Assembly: GCF_005519465.1 (NCBI RefSeq)
Contig: NZ_CP027858.1
Location: 4,588,001-4,652,000, forward strand
Origin: Streptomyces clavuligerus
GTDB taxonomy: Bacteria > Actinomycetota > Actinomycetes > Streptomycetales > Streptomycetaceae
Direction: 5' to 3'
DNA: 64,000 bases
The translations under genes and the position numbers were made by a program. The notes under the pieces were generated by a model that saw only the letters and a program-made list of their open reading frames with translations, made no database searches and had not been told where the DNA came from. Below, in pieces: positions 35,016 through 43,488 of this stretch. Numbering within the stretch: the stretch's first letter is position 1; each line of letters starts with the position of its first letter.

Positions 35016-36449
35016 TCAGGCGTCGGTCGCCTCCGCCAGGGCCGGGCGGCGGGCCGCCGCCCGCTGGCGGACCCAGCCCACCAGACAGAGCGTCAGGGTC
35101 AGCGCGCCCGAGTAGTAGAGCTGGGTACGGGTGTCCGGCTCCCGGGCCATCAGGACGAAGACCGTGACCATCGCGGCCAGCGCCGCATAGGTCAGACCGG
35201 GGAACAGCCACATCTTCACCACCAGCTTCTCCGGCGCCTCGCGCTCGGTGCGGCGGCGCAGGATGAGCTGGGAGACGGCGACGAAGAACCAGACGACCAG
35301 GATGATCGCGCCGATCATGTTGAGCAGCCACATGAAGACGTCGTCCGGCCGCCAGTAGCTCAGCAGCACGCACAGGAAACCGAAGCCGGACGAGACGAGG
35401 ACGGCCGTCCACGGCACCCCGTTGCGGGTGCGGCCGAGGAAGGCGGGGCCCTGGCCGCGGGCGACCAGCGAGCGGGACATCCGGGACGCGGCGTAGATGT
35501 TGGCGTTCATCGCGGACAGCAGCGCGATGAAGATGACCGCGTTCATGATCTGTCCGGCCGCCGGGACCCCGAGGTGGTCCAGCGTCGCGACATACGGGCC
35601 CTTCTCGACCACCCGGGGGTCGTTCCACGGCACCAGCGTGACGACGACGGCCATCGAGCCGATGTAGAAGATCGCGATCCGCCACATCGCGGTGCGCACC
35701 GCACGTGCGACCCCCTGGACGGGATGCTCGGACTCGGCCGCCGCGATCGTCACCGTCTCCAGGCCGCCGTACGCGAAGACGGAGGCCAGCAGACCGAAGA
35801 TCAGCCCCTCGGTGCCGTTGGGGAGGAAGCCGCCCGCGCCGGTGAGGTTCGAGAGGCCGGGCGCGTCCGTGTCCGGCAGCGCGCCGGTGATCGCGAGCAG
35901 ACCGATCCCCAGGAAGGTCACAATCGCGACGATCTTGAGCGCGGCGAACCAGAACTCGAACTCGCCGAAGTTCTTCACCGCCGCCAGATTGGCCGTGGTG
36001 AAGACGGCGACGAAGACGGCGACCCACATCCACTCGGGGGTCCCCGGCAGCCAGCCGGTCATGATCTTCGCCGCGCCGATGCCTTCCAGGCCGACGACGA
36101 CACAGAGGAGGAACCAGAAGATCCACCCGGTGGCGAATCCGGCCCAGGGGCCGATGGCCCGCTCCGCGTGGACGGAGAACGTGCCGGACGCGGGGTTCGC
36201 CGCCGACATCTCGCCGAGCATGCGCATCACCAGCATCACCAGAAGCCCGGAGAGGGTATAGGCGATGATGATCGACGGACCCGCCTGGGAGATACCGGCG
36301 CCGGACCCGACGAAGAGTCCGGCGCCGATGACGCCGCCCAGGGCGATCATCGACAGATGGCGCTGTTTCAGGCCGTGCGAGAGGCCCGGCGCGCCGGGGC
36401 CGCCGTCGGACGGGGACCCGGCCGGCGGGGGCGCTGAAGTCTTGGACAT
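35016..36449 (-). CDS. Amino-acid permease (APC family)
   Basis: Cytoplasmic-membrane amino-acid/proton symporter of 477 residues with 12 predicted helices. Family signature near the N-terminus: LKQRHLSMIALGGVIGAGLFVGSG. A second conserved region is FGEFEFWFAALKI, and ANPASGTFS links TM2-3. The ATG at 36449 (MSKTSAPPP) is chosen; the longer in-frame start at 36596 would add a Cys-rich tail with no family counterpart. It is divergent from bioY. The GABA/D-serine/aromatic subclass cannot be separated by eye. It is clearly homologous to the permease at 37537-38979. Confidence 0.88.
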   Translation of the reverse strand: MSKTSAPPPAGSPSDGGPGAPGLSHGLKQRHLSMIALGGVIGAGLFVGSGAGISQAGPSIIIAYTLSGLLVMLVMRMLGEMSAANPASGTFSVHAERAIGPWAGFATGWIFWFLLCVVVGLEGIGAAKIMTGWLPGTPEWMWVAVFVAVFTTANLAAVKNFGEFEFWFAALKIVAIVTFLGIGLLAITGALPDTDAPGLSNLTGAGGFLPNGTEGLIFGLLASVFAYGGLETVTIAAAESEHPVQGVARAVRTAMWRIAIFYIGSMAVVVTLVPWNDPRVVEKGPYVATLDHLGVPAAGQIMNAVIFIALLSAMNANIYAASRMSRSLVARGQGPAFLGRTRNGVPWTAVLVSSGFGFLCVLLSYWRPDDVFMWLLNMIGAIILVVWFFVAVSQLILRRRTEREAPEKLVVKMWLFPGLTYAALAAMVTVFVLMAREPDTRTQLYYSGALTLTLCLVGWVRQRAAARRPALAEATDA

Positions 36450-36844
36450 AGGGGTGCCCTGTTTCTTCTGGCTGAGGGTGAGCGGTGGCTCCAACTGAGC
36501 ATGAGCGCAGATCACAGGGCAACGGATGTCCATGGAACGATCACAAGCCTTACGCAAAGTACACACGGCGGTGCGGAGCGGAGGCGGCCTGCGCATATGT
36601 CGAGTTTGTGAGAACTCTACAGCCCTCCTCGGAGGTCACCTAGTGATAGACATCACTTTGCCCCGTGAGTGATCCGCTCTCTTTGTGTGATCTCCATGAA
36701 CTCCCCCTCCCCGGCTTTGTCATCGGCCCAATGGTGCGCTTCCCGCCCCTGGACTACGGTCGCTGTGTTCCCGACGCGTCCGGCACCCACCGGCCGACGA
36801 TCCGTCCCCTGCCACCGTCCCTCCCTCACCGCCGCGGAGCCCCG
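36450..36844. other. Divergent regulatory region, permease/bioY
   Basis: About 395 bp with AT-rich parts (for example around 36530-36700) that should contain promoters for both genes. Two inverted repeats are visible: GAGTTTGTGAGAACTC (36602-36617) and AGTGAT-N4-ATCACT (36642-36657). No gene is supported. Confidence 0.55.
36642..36657. promoter_or_regulatory. Inverted repeat AGTGAT-N4-ATCACT
   Basis: Perfect 6-bp half-sites with 4-bp spacer, midway between divergent permease and bioY genes. It could be an operator for a GntR- or BirA-like regulator; the factor is unknown. Confidence 0.4.
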
Positions 36845-37429
36845 ATGAGCACTGCCACTGTCCTCTCCCGCCCGGGCGCGGTCCTCGCGGACCTGCTCCC
36901 CGCCACCCGTACCCGGGACATCGCCCTCGTCGTGTCGGGCGCGGTCCTCACCGGCATCGCCGCCCAGCTCTCCGTGCCCGTCCCCGGCTCCCCGGTCCCC
37001 GTCTCCGGGCAGACCTTCGCCGCCCTTCTCGTCGGCACCGCGCTCGGCGCCCGGCTCGGCTTCCTCTCCCTCGGGCTCTACGCGGTCGCGGGCATGGCCG
37101 GAATGCCGTGGTTCGCCGAGGGCGCCTCCGGCTGGGGGATGCCGTCCTTCGGCTATGTCCTCGGCATGCTGCTCGCCTCGACCGTCGTCGGCGCGCTCGC
37201 CCGCCGCGGCGCCGACCGCTCCGTCCCGCGCATGGCGGCCACGATGGTCCTGGGCTCGGCGGTCATCTACGCGGTCGGTGTCCCCTACCTCGCCCTCGCC
37301 ACCGGGATGAGCCTGTCGCAGGCGGTCGCCGCCGGGCTCACCCCGTTCCTCATCGGTGACGCCGTCAAGGCCGCCCTGGCCATGGGCGCGCTGCCCACGG
37401 CCTGGAAGCTGATCGGCCGCAAGGGCTGA
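36845..37429 (+). CDS. bioY: Biotin ECF transporter S component
   Basis: Integral membrane biotin-binding subunit, 194 residues. It has six predicted helices and the BioY signatures VPGSPVPVSGQTFAALLVGTALG and GMAGMPWFAEGASGWG, with the conserved Asp/Lys region GDAVKAALAMG at the end. GGAG lies 5 nt before the ATG. No EcfA or EcfT genes are adjacent; BioY may act alone or with a shared energising module, both known for the family. A perfect-stem terminator follows. Confidence 0.92.
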   Translation: MSTATVLSRPGAVLADLLPATRTRDIALVVSGAVLTGIAAQLSVPVPGSPVPVSGQTFAALLVGTALGARLGFLSLGLYAVAGMAGMPWFAEGASGWGMPSFGYVLGMLLASTVVGALARRGADRSVPRMAATMVLGSAVIYAVGVPYLALATGMSLSQAVAAGLTPFLIGDAVKAALAMGALPTAWKLIGRKG

Positions 37430-37454
37430 GCCCGTACCCGGCCCTCGGCACGGA

Positions 37455-37494
37455 GAGGGGGGAGCAGCGTCCGGCCGGACGCTGCTCCCCCCTC
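37455..37494. terminator. bioY terminator, perfect 20-bp inverted repeat
   Basis: Arms 37455-37474 and 37475-37494 are fully complementary and abut; the inner 4 bases form the loop. It lies between bioY and the convergent second permease gene. Confidence 0.85.
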
Positions 37495-37511
37495 TTCTCG
37501 CGCTCTGCCGG

Positions 37512-37544
37512 CGTGGGTCAGGAGGCTCGCCGTGGGTCAGGAGG
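37512..37544. repeat. Direct repeat CGTGGGTCAGGAGGC (offset 19 bp)
   Basis: Two copies at the 3' end of the second permease gene; the second contains its stop codon. The offset is not a multiple of three. Confidence 0.6.
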
Positions 37545-38979
37545 CGGCGCGGGACCTGCTCCGTTGCCGCAGCAGTGCGATCGCCACCACCACGGCCGCC
37601 ACCAGCAGGGACAGCAGCACCTGCTCACGCCCGGTGTCGTCGAAGAGCATATAGACGAGGACAAACACGATCATCCCGATCGTGGCCCAGGTCAGATACG
37701 GGAACAGCCACATCCGCACCACCAGCCGCTCCGGCGTCTCGCGCAGGATGATGCCCCGCATCCTGAGCTGGGTGCAGCAGATCACCAGCCAGACGAAGAG
37801 GGCGACCGCGCCCGAGGAGTTCAGCAGAAAGGCGAAGACGGTGTCGGGCCAGCGGTAGTTGAAGAAGACGGCGACGAAGCCGAAGAGGACCGAGGCCCAG
37901 ATCGCCGCGCGCGGCACCCCGCGGGAGTCCGTCCGGGCGAAGGCGGCCGGCGCGTCACCCCGCCTGCCCAGCGAGAACGCCATCCGGGAGGCCGTGTAGA
38001 GCCCGGAGTTCAGACAGGACAGCACCGCCGTCAGCACGATGACGTTCATGATCTCCCCGGCGTGCGGAATGCCGATGGAGTTCAGCGCGGCCACATAGGA
38101 GCCGTCCTGGGTGATCGCGGGGTCGTTCCAGGGCAGCAGGGTCAGCACCACGAAGATCGAGCCCAGATAGAAGACCGCGATCCGCCAGATCACACTGTTG
38201 ACCGCCTTGGTCACGGCCCGCTGCGGATCGGCCGACTCGCCCGCCGCCAGGGTCACGATCTCGCTCCCCATGAACGAGAAGACCACCATCAGCACCCCGG
38301 TGAGGACCGCCCCGTACCCCTCGGGGAAGAAGCCCCCGGTGTCGGTGAGATGGGCGAGCCCCTTCCCCGGGTTGTCCGAGCCCGGCAGCAGCCCGAAGAC
38401 CGCCAGCAGCCCGACGCCGACGAAGGCGGCGATCGCCACCACCTTCACCCCCGCGAACCAGAACTCGAACTCCCCGTACGACCCCACCGACGCCAGATTG
38501 GTCGCGGTCAGCACCACCATCACGATCAGCGCCCAGGCCCACTGCGGCACCGACGGAATCCAGCCCTCCAGGATCACGGCGCCCGCCGTGGCCTCGACGG
38601 CCAGCACCACGACCCAGAAGAACCAGTAGAGCCAGCCGATCGAGAACCCGGCCCAGCGGCCCAGCCCGCGGTCGGCGTACTCGGAGAACGAACCCGACGC
38701 GGGGTGCGCCGCCGCCATCTCCCCGAGCATCCGCATCACCAGCACGACCATGACGCCGACCAGCGCGTAGGAGAGCAGGATGGCGGGCCCGGCGGCGTGG
38801 ATGCCCGAGCCCGAGCCCACGAAGAGCCCCGCCCCGATCACCCCGCCGATCGCGATCATGGAGAGATGACGGTTCTTGAGTCCCGCCCGCAGACTGTCAC
38901 CGCCGGACTCCGCTGACTGCGACTTGGGCGGTTCATCGGGCTGCCCACCTTCCATTGACAGGGTGTCCTGGGATGTCAT
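37537..38979 (-). CDS. Amino-acid permease (APC family, GabP-like)
   Basis: A 480-residue amino-acid symporter with 12 predicted helices. The hallmark KNRHLSMIAIGGVIGAGLFVGSGSG opens TM1, followed by HPASGSFSEYADRGLGRWAGF, and FGFVAVFFNYRWPD with the charged C-terminal loop LRETPERLVVRMW. It is homologous to the permease at 35016-36449, which shares ASGxFS, GEFEFWFA and W(R/M)IA(I/V)FY segments, pointing to an old duplication flanking bioY. The ATG lies 92 bp from rpiB, which is divergent. GABA is a candidate substrate from family resemblance only. Confidence 0.88.
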   Translation of the reverse strand: MTSQDTLSMEGGQPDEPPKSQSAESGGDSLRAGLKNRHLSMIAIGGVIGAGLFVGSGSGIHAAGPAILLSYALVGVMVVLVMRMLGEMAAAHPASGSFSEYADRGLGRWAGFSIGWLYWFFWVVVLAVEATAGAVILEGWIPSVPQWAWALIVMVVLTATNLASVGSYGEFEFWFAGVKVVAIAAFVGVGLLAVFGLLPGSDNPGKGLAHLTDTGGFFPEGYGAVLTGVLMVVFSFMGSEIVTLAAGESADPQRAVTKAVNSVIWRIAVFYLGSIFVVLTLLPWNDPAITQDGSYVAALNSIGIPHAGEIMNVIVLTAVLSCLNSGLYTASRMAFSLGRRGDAPAAFARTDSRGVPRAAIWASVLFGFVAVFFNYRWPDTVFAFLLNSSGAVALFVWLVICCTQLRMRGIILRETPERLVVRMWLFPYLTWATIGMIVFVLVYMLFDDTGREQVLLSLLVAAVVVAIALLRQRSRSRAAS

Positions 38980-39059
38980 GGTGGATTCCTTAGGTCGGGA
39001 ACGGCGTTGTTCTCGGACGGGGGCTGACCCCGCTGACTGATACCCGGCCGCTCCCGTGC

Positions 39060-39065
39060 CACACT
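39060..39065 (+). promoter_or_regulatory. -10-like CACACT, 6 nt before the rpiB start
   Basis: CACACT followed by 6 nt and the ATG of rpiB, with no Shine-Dalgarno sequence, suggests a leaderless transcript. Confidence 0.4.
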
Positions 39066-39071
39066 CGGAAC

Positions 39072-39557
39072 ATGCGTGTGTACCTCGGCTCCGACCATGC
39101 GGGCTACGAACTGAAGAACCACCTCGTCGAGTGGCTGACGGCCCATGGCCACGAGCCCGTCGACTGCGGCCCCCACATCTATGACGCGCAGGACGACTAC
39201 CCGCCGTTCTGCCTTCGCGCCGCAGAGCGGACCGCCGCCGACCCCACCAGCCTGGGCATCGTGATCGGCGGCTCCGGCAACGGCGAGCAGATCGCCGCGA
39301 ACAAGGTCAAGGGCGTCCGCGCGGCCCTCGCCTGGAGCGAGCAGACGGCGGCGCTCGGCCGTGAGCACAACGACGCCAACGTCATCGCCATCGGCGGCCG
39401 GATGCATACGCCGGAGGAGTCCACGAAGTTCGTGGAGATCTTCCTCAACACGCCGTACTCGCAGGAGGAGCGGCACAGCCGCCGGATCGCGATGCTCTCC
39501 GCGTACGAGACGACGGGCGAGCTGCCCCCGATCCCGGCCCACCACCCGCAGGGCTGA
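39072..39557 (+). CDS. rpiB: Ribose-5-phosphate isomerase B
   Basis: Cytoplasmic isomerase interconverting ribose-5-P and ribulose-5-P, 161 residues. N-terminal phosphate-binding motif MRVYLGSDHAGYELK. The catalytic loop IVIGGSGNGEQIAANK is of the actinobacterial type, where a Glu replaces the Cys base of E. coli RpiB. NDANVIAIGGRM is also conserved. The conserved flank nei-rpiB is common in Streptomyces. Terminated by a 14-bp hairpin. Confidence 0.95.
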   Translation: MRVYLGSDHAGYELKNHLVEWLTAHGHEPVDCGPHIYDAQDDYPPFCLRAAERTAADPTSLGIVIGGSGNGEQIAANKVKGVRAALAWSEQTAALGREHNDANVIAIGGRMHTPEESTKFVEIFLNTPYSQEERHSRRIAMLSAYETTGELPPIPAHHPQG

Positions 39558-39580
39558 TCCGGCCCGATCCGGAACGGGTA

Positions 39581-39621
39581 CGGGAGGCGCGCGGGGCCAC
39601 CGGGGCACCGCGCGCCTCCCG
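39581..39621 (+). terminator. rpiB terminator
   Basis: A perfect 14-bp stem (39581-39594 with 39608-39621) and a 13-nt loop, starting 24 bp after the stop codon. Confidence 0.75.
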
Positions 39622-39670
39622 CGTCCACCGGGGCGGCCGTCGTCGTCTGCCGTCGCCGCGCCGCCCGCCA

Positions 39671-39748
39671 CCCGGACGGCGAGTGGGCACCGTCCCGCTG
39701 CCCCGCCGTCCGTGCGCCACCGGGGCGGCGAGCGGGCGCCGTCCCGCC
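39671..39748. repeat. Two-copy GC-rich direct repeat between rpiB and nei
   Basis: CACC(C/G)GG(A/G)CGGCGAG(T/C)GGGC(A/G)CCGTCCCGC occurs at about 39669 and 39717, offset 48 bp, followed by more GTCCCGCC units. No gene is supported. Confidence 0.55.
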
Positions 39749-39793
39749 GTCCCGCCGCCGTCCGTCCGCCTCTCGTCCGATGGGGAGCCCGCC

Positions 39794-40603
39794 GTGCCCG
39801 AAGGGCATACGATCCACCGCCTCGCCGAGGACCACCGCGCCCGCTTCCTGGACCGGCCGGTACGGGTGAGCAGCCCACAGGGCAAGTTCTCCGACGCCGC
39901 CGCCCTCCTCGACGGGCAGCCGCTGACGGACGCCGAGGCCCACGGCAAACATCTCTTCCTCGGCTTCGGCGCCCTCGGCTGGGTCCATATCCACCTCGGC
40001 CTCTTCGGCAAGGTCGACTTCGGCGACGCCCCCGCGCCGCCGCCCACGGACACCGTCCGGCTCCGGCTCACCACCCCGAAGGCCCATGTCGATCTGCGCG
40101 GCCCCACCACCTGCGCGCTGATCACCGACGGCGAGAAGACCGCCGTGCATGAGCGGCTCGGCCCCGACCCGCTGCGCCCGGACGACGACCCCGACCGGGT
40201 CTGGGCCCGGCTCTCCCGCTCCCGGACGACCGTCGCGGCGCTGCTGCTGGACCAGAAGATCATCGCGGGGGTGGGCAATGTGTACCGCGCCGAGGTGCTG
40301 TTCCGGCTGGGTATCGACCCCTATCGCGCGGGCCGCGACATCACCCGCGCCGAGTGGGACGCGATCTGGGCCGACCTGGTGGAGCTGATGCGCGAGGGCG
40401 TCCGGAACAACCGGATCGACACCGTCCGGCCCGAGCACATGCCCGAGGCGATGGGCCGTCCCCCGCGCGTCGACGACCACGGCGGCGAGGTGTACGTCTA
40501 CCGCCGGGACCGGCGCCCGTGCCATGTCTGCGGCACGGAGGTCCGTACCGCCGGGCTGGCCGCCCGCAACCTCTTCTGGTGCCCCGCCTGCCAGCGGCGC
40601 TGA
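39794..40603 (+). CDS. Formamidopyrimidine-DNA glycosylase/endonuclease VIII family
   Basis: DNA base-excision repair glycosylase/AP lyase, 269 residues, Nei-type. After start-Met removal the Pro-Glu nucleophile pair (PEGHTIHRLA) is N-terminal. A helix-2-turn-helix region contains KIIAGVGNVYRAEVLFRLGIDP, and the C-terminal zinc finger CHVCG..CPACQRR supplies four cysteines. Nei-like rather than MutM-like because the N-terminus reads PEGHTIH. GTG start with GGGGAG 7 nt upstream. It removes oxidised bases. The stop lies 26 bp from the end of the convergent Eis-like gene. Confidence 0.92.
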   Translation: MPEGHTIHRLAEDHRARFLDRPVRVSSPQGKFSDAAALLDGQPLTDAEAHGKHLFLGFGALGWVHIHLGLFGKVDFGDAPAPPPTDTVRLRLTTPKAHVDLRGPTTCALITDGEKTAVHERLGPDPLRPDDDPDRVWARLSRSRTTVAALLLDQKIIAGVGNVYRAEVLFRLGIDPYRAGRDITRAEWDAIWADLVELMREGVRNNRIDTVRPEHMPEAMGRPPRVDDHGGEVYVYRRDRRPCHVCGTEVRTAGLAARNLFWCPACQRR

Positions 40604-40629
40604 CCACGCCGTCCGGCGGCCGGGAACCG

Positions 40630-41865
40630 TCAGAACATATGCGATCCCCACGGGGCCCGCGCCGACACGAACGCCGCGTCCGCCGCCGCCAGGGCCCCCG
40701 CGCGCTCCTCCCGCACCAGGCCCGCGTCGGCGAGGGAGACCAGCCGCACCCCGCCCAGACAGGCCGCGCCCAGCTCCCGTACCGACAGGGAGAGGTCGGC
40801 CGGGTCGGCGGTGCGCTCGCAGACCGCGCCGCCGCTGTCGCCGGAGAGCCGCCAGCGGCCCGTGTTCCAGGGACAGAAGGCGTCCGCCACCTCCAGGACC
40901 ACGTCCACGGGGGCGCTGTAGGCACGCGCCGCCAGCGCCGCGCCCACCTCCACCGGCCGGATGTGCAGACCGTCGCTGCTCCGGACCCGGCAGCGGCGTA
41001 TGTCCGAGACCAGATGCTGCCAGGGGTCGTCCACCGGCCGGTCGTCCAGGACCACGGTGGACGTGAGATCGATCCCGCAGAGGTGGCGCAGCAGCGCCGC
41101 GTACGAGGCGGGGTCCATGCCGTAGAAGTCCTGGACCTCGACCTTTCCCTTGGGGCCCGCCTCGTCCCAGGCGGCCCGGACGCGATAGCGGACATAGCCG
41201 GTGACCGCGCCGTCCCGTTCGGCCAGGACGCACTGGAGCGGTGAGCTGTCGCCCCGTTCCGCCGCCGGGTCCAGCACGAACAGCCGGTCCCAGTGGGGGA
41301 GCCGGGCGATCATCCCCGGGCGGGTGGGGAGGTGCGCCGCGTAGACGGCCTCGCACTCCGCCAGCGCGTCGGCGGGCACCGGCACCCGGCGGAGCCGCAC
41401 CTCGTCGGTGCCCTCCGGCAGCGTGGACAGCCGTACCCGGTCGGTGTCGATCTCGGCCCGCAGCAGCCGGGTCGCCGCGCCGTAGCCGAATCGCCCGTAG
41501 ATGCCCGGCTCGGAGGCGTAGAGGGCCGCCAGTGGCTCGCCCCAGGCGCGGAGGTCGTCGAGCTGGCGCCGCATCATCGCGGTGAGCAGCCCCCGCCTGC
41601 GGTGCGTCGAGGCGACGCTGACCATCGTGATGCCCGCCATCCGCGCGCGCCCGCCCCCGGGCACGGTGACCTCGAACCCCAGCGACCCCGCGGTGGCCAC
41701 CGGCTCCCCGCCGTCCCAGACGCCGAGCGAGCGCTCGACATCGGTGATCTCCCGGTACAGCTCACGCTTCTCGGCGGGCAGCGGAACCCCACCGAAGGCC
41801 AGCTCCAGACTGGCGTACCAGTCGTCCCATTCGGTGGCGCGCAGAACGCGCGGTTCAGTGGTCAT
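40630..41865 (-). CDS. Eis-like GNAT N-acetyltransferase
   Basis: A 411-residue acetyl-CoA-dependent acetyltransferase of the Eis family: two GNAT folds plus a sterol-carrier-like C-terminal domain. Acetyl-CoA motif A is ITMVSVASTHRRRGLLTAMM (about 80-98) and YGRFGYGAAT follows. The protein ends in ...GSHMF, and Eis enzymes use the C-terminal carboxylate catalytically. Family members acetylate aminoglycosides or protein lysines; whether this one confers resistance is unknown. The ATG has no obvious ribosome-binding site. Confidence 0.88.
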   Translation of the reverse strand: MTTEPRVLRATEWDDWYASLELAFGGVPLPAEKRELYREITDVERSLGVWDGGEPVATAGSLGFEVTVPGGGRARMAGITMVSVASTHRRRGLLTAMMRRQLDDLRAWGEPLAALYASEPGIYGRFGYGAATRLLRAEIDTDRVRLSTLPEGTDEVRLRRVPVPADALAECEAVYAAHLPTRPGMIARLPHWDRLFVLDPAAERGDSSPLQCVLAERDGAVTGYVRYRVRAAWDEAGPKGKVEVQDFYGMDPASYAALLRHLCGIDLTSTVVLDDRPVDDPWQHLVSDIRRCRVRSSDGLHIRPVEVGAALAARAYSAPVDVVLEVADAFCPWNTGRWRLSGDSGGAVCERTADPADLSLSVRELGAACLGGVRLVSLADAGLVREERAGALAAADAAFVSARAPWGSHMF

Positions 41866-42253
41866 ATGCCATCCCTACCAGGCGCCACCGGGCGGGGCGA
41901 GCGAATTCAGGGCGCGGGCGCACGGCGGTGACCCGGTGTCAGGGACGGCGCGCCGGACGGCGGTCGGGACCGCCCCGCGCAACACCCGGCGCGGGCCCCG
42001 CGGGCGCGGCTCCGGCTGGTCCCGGCCGGATTCCGGCCGGATGTCCGCTCGTTGCCGACTGGCTCCGACTAGCTCTGACCAGCTCCGACCGGCTCCGACC
42101 GGCACGGTCCGACAGAGGCAACCCTGCGCCCCGTGCATGTGTCATATGCCATGACTATCAGTCGATACATCGATACAGTGATCCCCTTTTGACCGCACTG
42201 CCGCAGGGGTCCCTCTGCACGAAAGGGCGATGGATCGATAAGGTCACACGACA
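41866..42253. other. Divergent intergenic region, Eis-like/SpoIIE-type genes
   Basis: The left part is GC-rich with a tandem decamer array; the right part (42135-42200) is AT-richer and carries the duplication TCGATACATCGATACA (42162-42177), a likely promoter/operator area for the phosphatase. GTCATATGCCAT occurs at both 41861 and 42141. No gene is supported. Confidence 0.55.
42057..42106. repeat. Five tandem decamers GAC(T/C)(G/A)GCTC(C/T)
   Basis: Units of exactly 10 bp starting at 42057, 42067, 42077, 42087 and 42097 (the last degenerate) upstream of the SpoIIE-type phosphatase gene. Confidence 0.75.
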
Positions 42254-43399
42254 ATGGGTCATGGCGGCGGAGTGGATTCGATCAAGGCACGGTGGCGGAA
42301 GTCGGCACACCGGGTCCGTGTCGCGCTGCGCAAGTCCGCCGTCGACTACTTCCGCGGCGACGGCTCGGACACCCTCGCCCTCGCCGGACTGCTGCTGACC
42401 GTCCCGGCCTTCACCCTGGGGACGATCGTGCTCCCCGAGTGGATCTCACCGGCCGCGCTCGTCCTGCCCATCGTGGCGGGAGCCCTGCTGCTGCGCCCGG
42501 CGAGCCTGCTCGGCCTCTACGCCACCTGCGCCGCCGGGCTGATCGTCGAGACGGTCGCCCTCGGTCCCTATACCCTCGGCCCCGCGCGGGTCACACCCGG
42601 CACGGTGCTCGTGGTGGCCGCCTGCGGATTCTTCGGGCTGCTGATCGCCCAGTTCCGGGCCCGGGTCGGCGTGCCCTGGCGGCGCGGCGGAACCATGCTC
42701 TTCGACCTGCGCGAACGCATCCGGGTACAGAGCGCCCTGCCCGGGCTGCCCCAGGGCTGGCACCACGAGATGGCCCTGCGGCCCGCGGGCGGCCAGTCCT
42801 TCTCCGGGGACTTCGTGGTCGCCGCCCGGACCAACGGCGGACGCACCCTGGAGGTCGTCCTCACCGACGTCTCCGGCAAGGGCATGGACGCCGCCTCCCG
42901 CGCCCTGCTGCTCTCCGGCGCCTTCGGCGGCCTCCTGGGCTCGCTGCCGCCGCACGGCTTCCTGCCCGCCGCCAACGGCTATCTGCTCCGCCAGGACTGG
43001 GACGAGGGCTTCGCCACCTCCATCCATCTCGTCCTCGACCTGGACTCCGGCGACTACGAACTCCTCTCCGCGGGCCATCTCCCCGCCCTCCAGCTCAACG
43101 CCGGCACCGGCTGCTGGGAGGAGAAGAGCGCGGAGGGACCGCTGCTCGGCGTCTACGACGGCGCCGCGTTCGACCCGGTCAAGGGGGCGCTGCGCCCCGG
43201 CGATGTCCTCATGCTGTTCACCGACGGCCTGGTGGAGTCGCCGGAACGCGATCTCACCGAGGGCATGGACCGGCTCACCGGCGAGGCCGACCGCTATGTC
43301 CCGGCCGGGTTCGCCGGAGCCGCCTGGCATCTGATCGAGGCCGTCGCGAAGGACGTCAACGACGACCGCGCGCTGCTGATCCTCACCCGCGACGCCTGA
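42254..43399 (+). CDS. Membrane PP2C/SpoIIE-type serine phosphatase
   Basis: A 381-residue Mn-dependent Ser/Thr phosphatase: cytoplasmic N-terminus, three to four membrane helices at about 42-130 (LALAGLLLTVPAF; AALVLPIVAGALLL; VLVVAACGFFGLLIAQF), then a cytoplasmic SpoIIE domain. Metal-binding motifs are SGDFVVAA, LTDVSGKGMDAA, LFTDGLVESP and DDRALLIL. Likely targets are anti-anti-sigma factors, by family analogy; no anti-sigma/kinase partner gene is adjacent. The ATG follows AAGG at 10 nt. The MerR gene starts 90 bp downstream. Confidence 0.9.
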   Translation: MGHGGGVDSIKARWRKSAHRVRVALRKSAVDYFRGDGSDTLALAGLLLTVPAFTLGTIVLPEWISPAALVLPIVAGALLLRPASLLGLYATCAAGLIVETVALGPYTLGPARVTPGTVLVVAACGFFGLLIAQFRARVGVPWRRGGTMLFDLRERIRVQSALPGLPQGWHHEMALRPAGGQSFSGDFVVAARTNGGRTLEVVLTDVSGKGMDAASRALLLSGAFGGLLGSLPPHGFLPAANGYLLRQDWDEGFATSIHLVLDLDSGDYELLSAGHLPALQLNAGTGCWEEKSAEGPLLGVYDGAAFDPVKGALRPGDVLMLFTDGLVESPERDLTEGMDRLTGEADRYVPAGFAGAAWHLIEAVAKDVNDDRALLILTRDA

Positions 43400-43437
43400 C
43401 CGTCCCCGGGCCCGGCCCCGCCGGGGGCGGCGACCCG

Positions 43438-43468
43438 TTGACCTTGTCCCTGGGGCAGCCCCCAGAGT
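43438..43468 (+). promoter_or_regulatory. MerR-type promoter, 19-bp spacer
   Basis: TTGACC (43438-43443) and CAGAGT (43463-43468) are separated by 19 bp, the stretched spacing MerR proteins act on. The spacer contains CTGGGG-N4-CCCCAG as an inverted repeat. The -10 is weak. Confidence 0.5.
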
Positions 43469-43488
43469 GCGCGGCGGAGGAAGACACC

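Noticed and set aside
36450..36844. Riboswitch upstream of bioY
   Set aside because: No biotin riboswitch class is known and no conserved structured element could be recognised; inverted repeats suggest protein operators instead.
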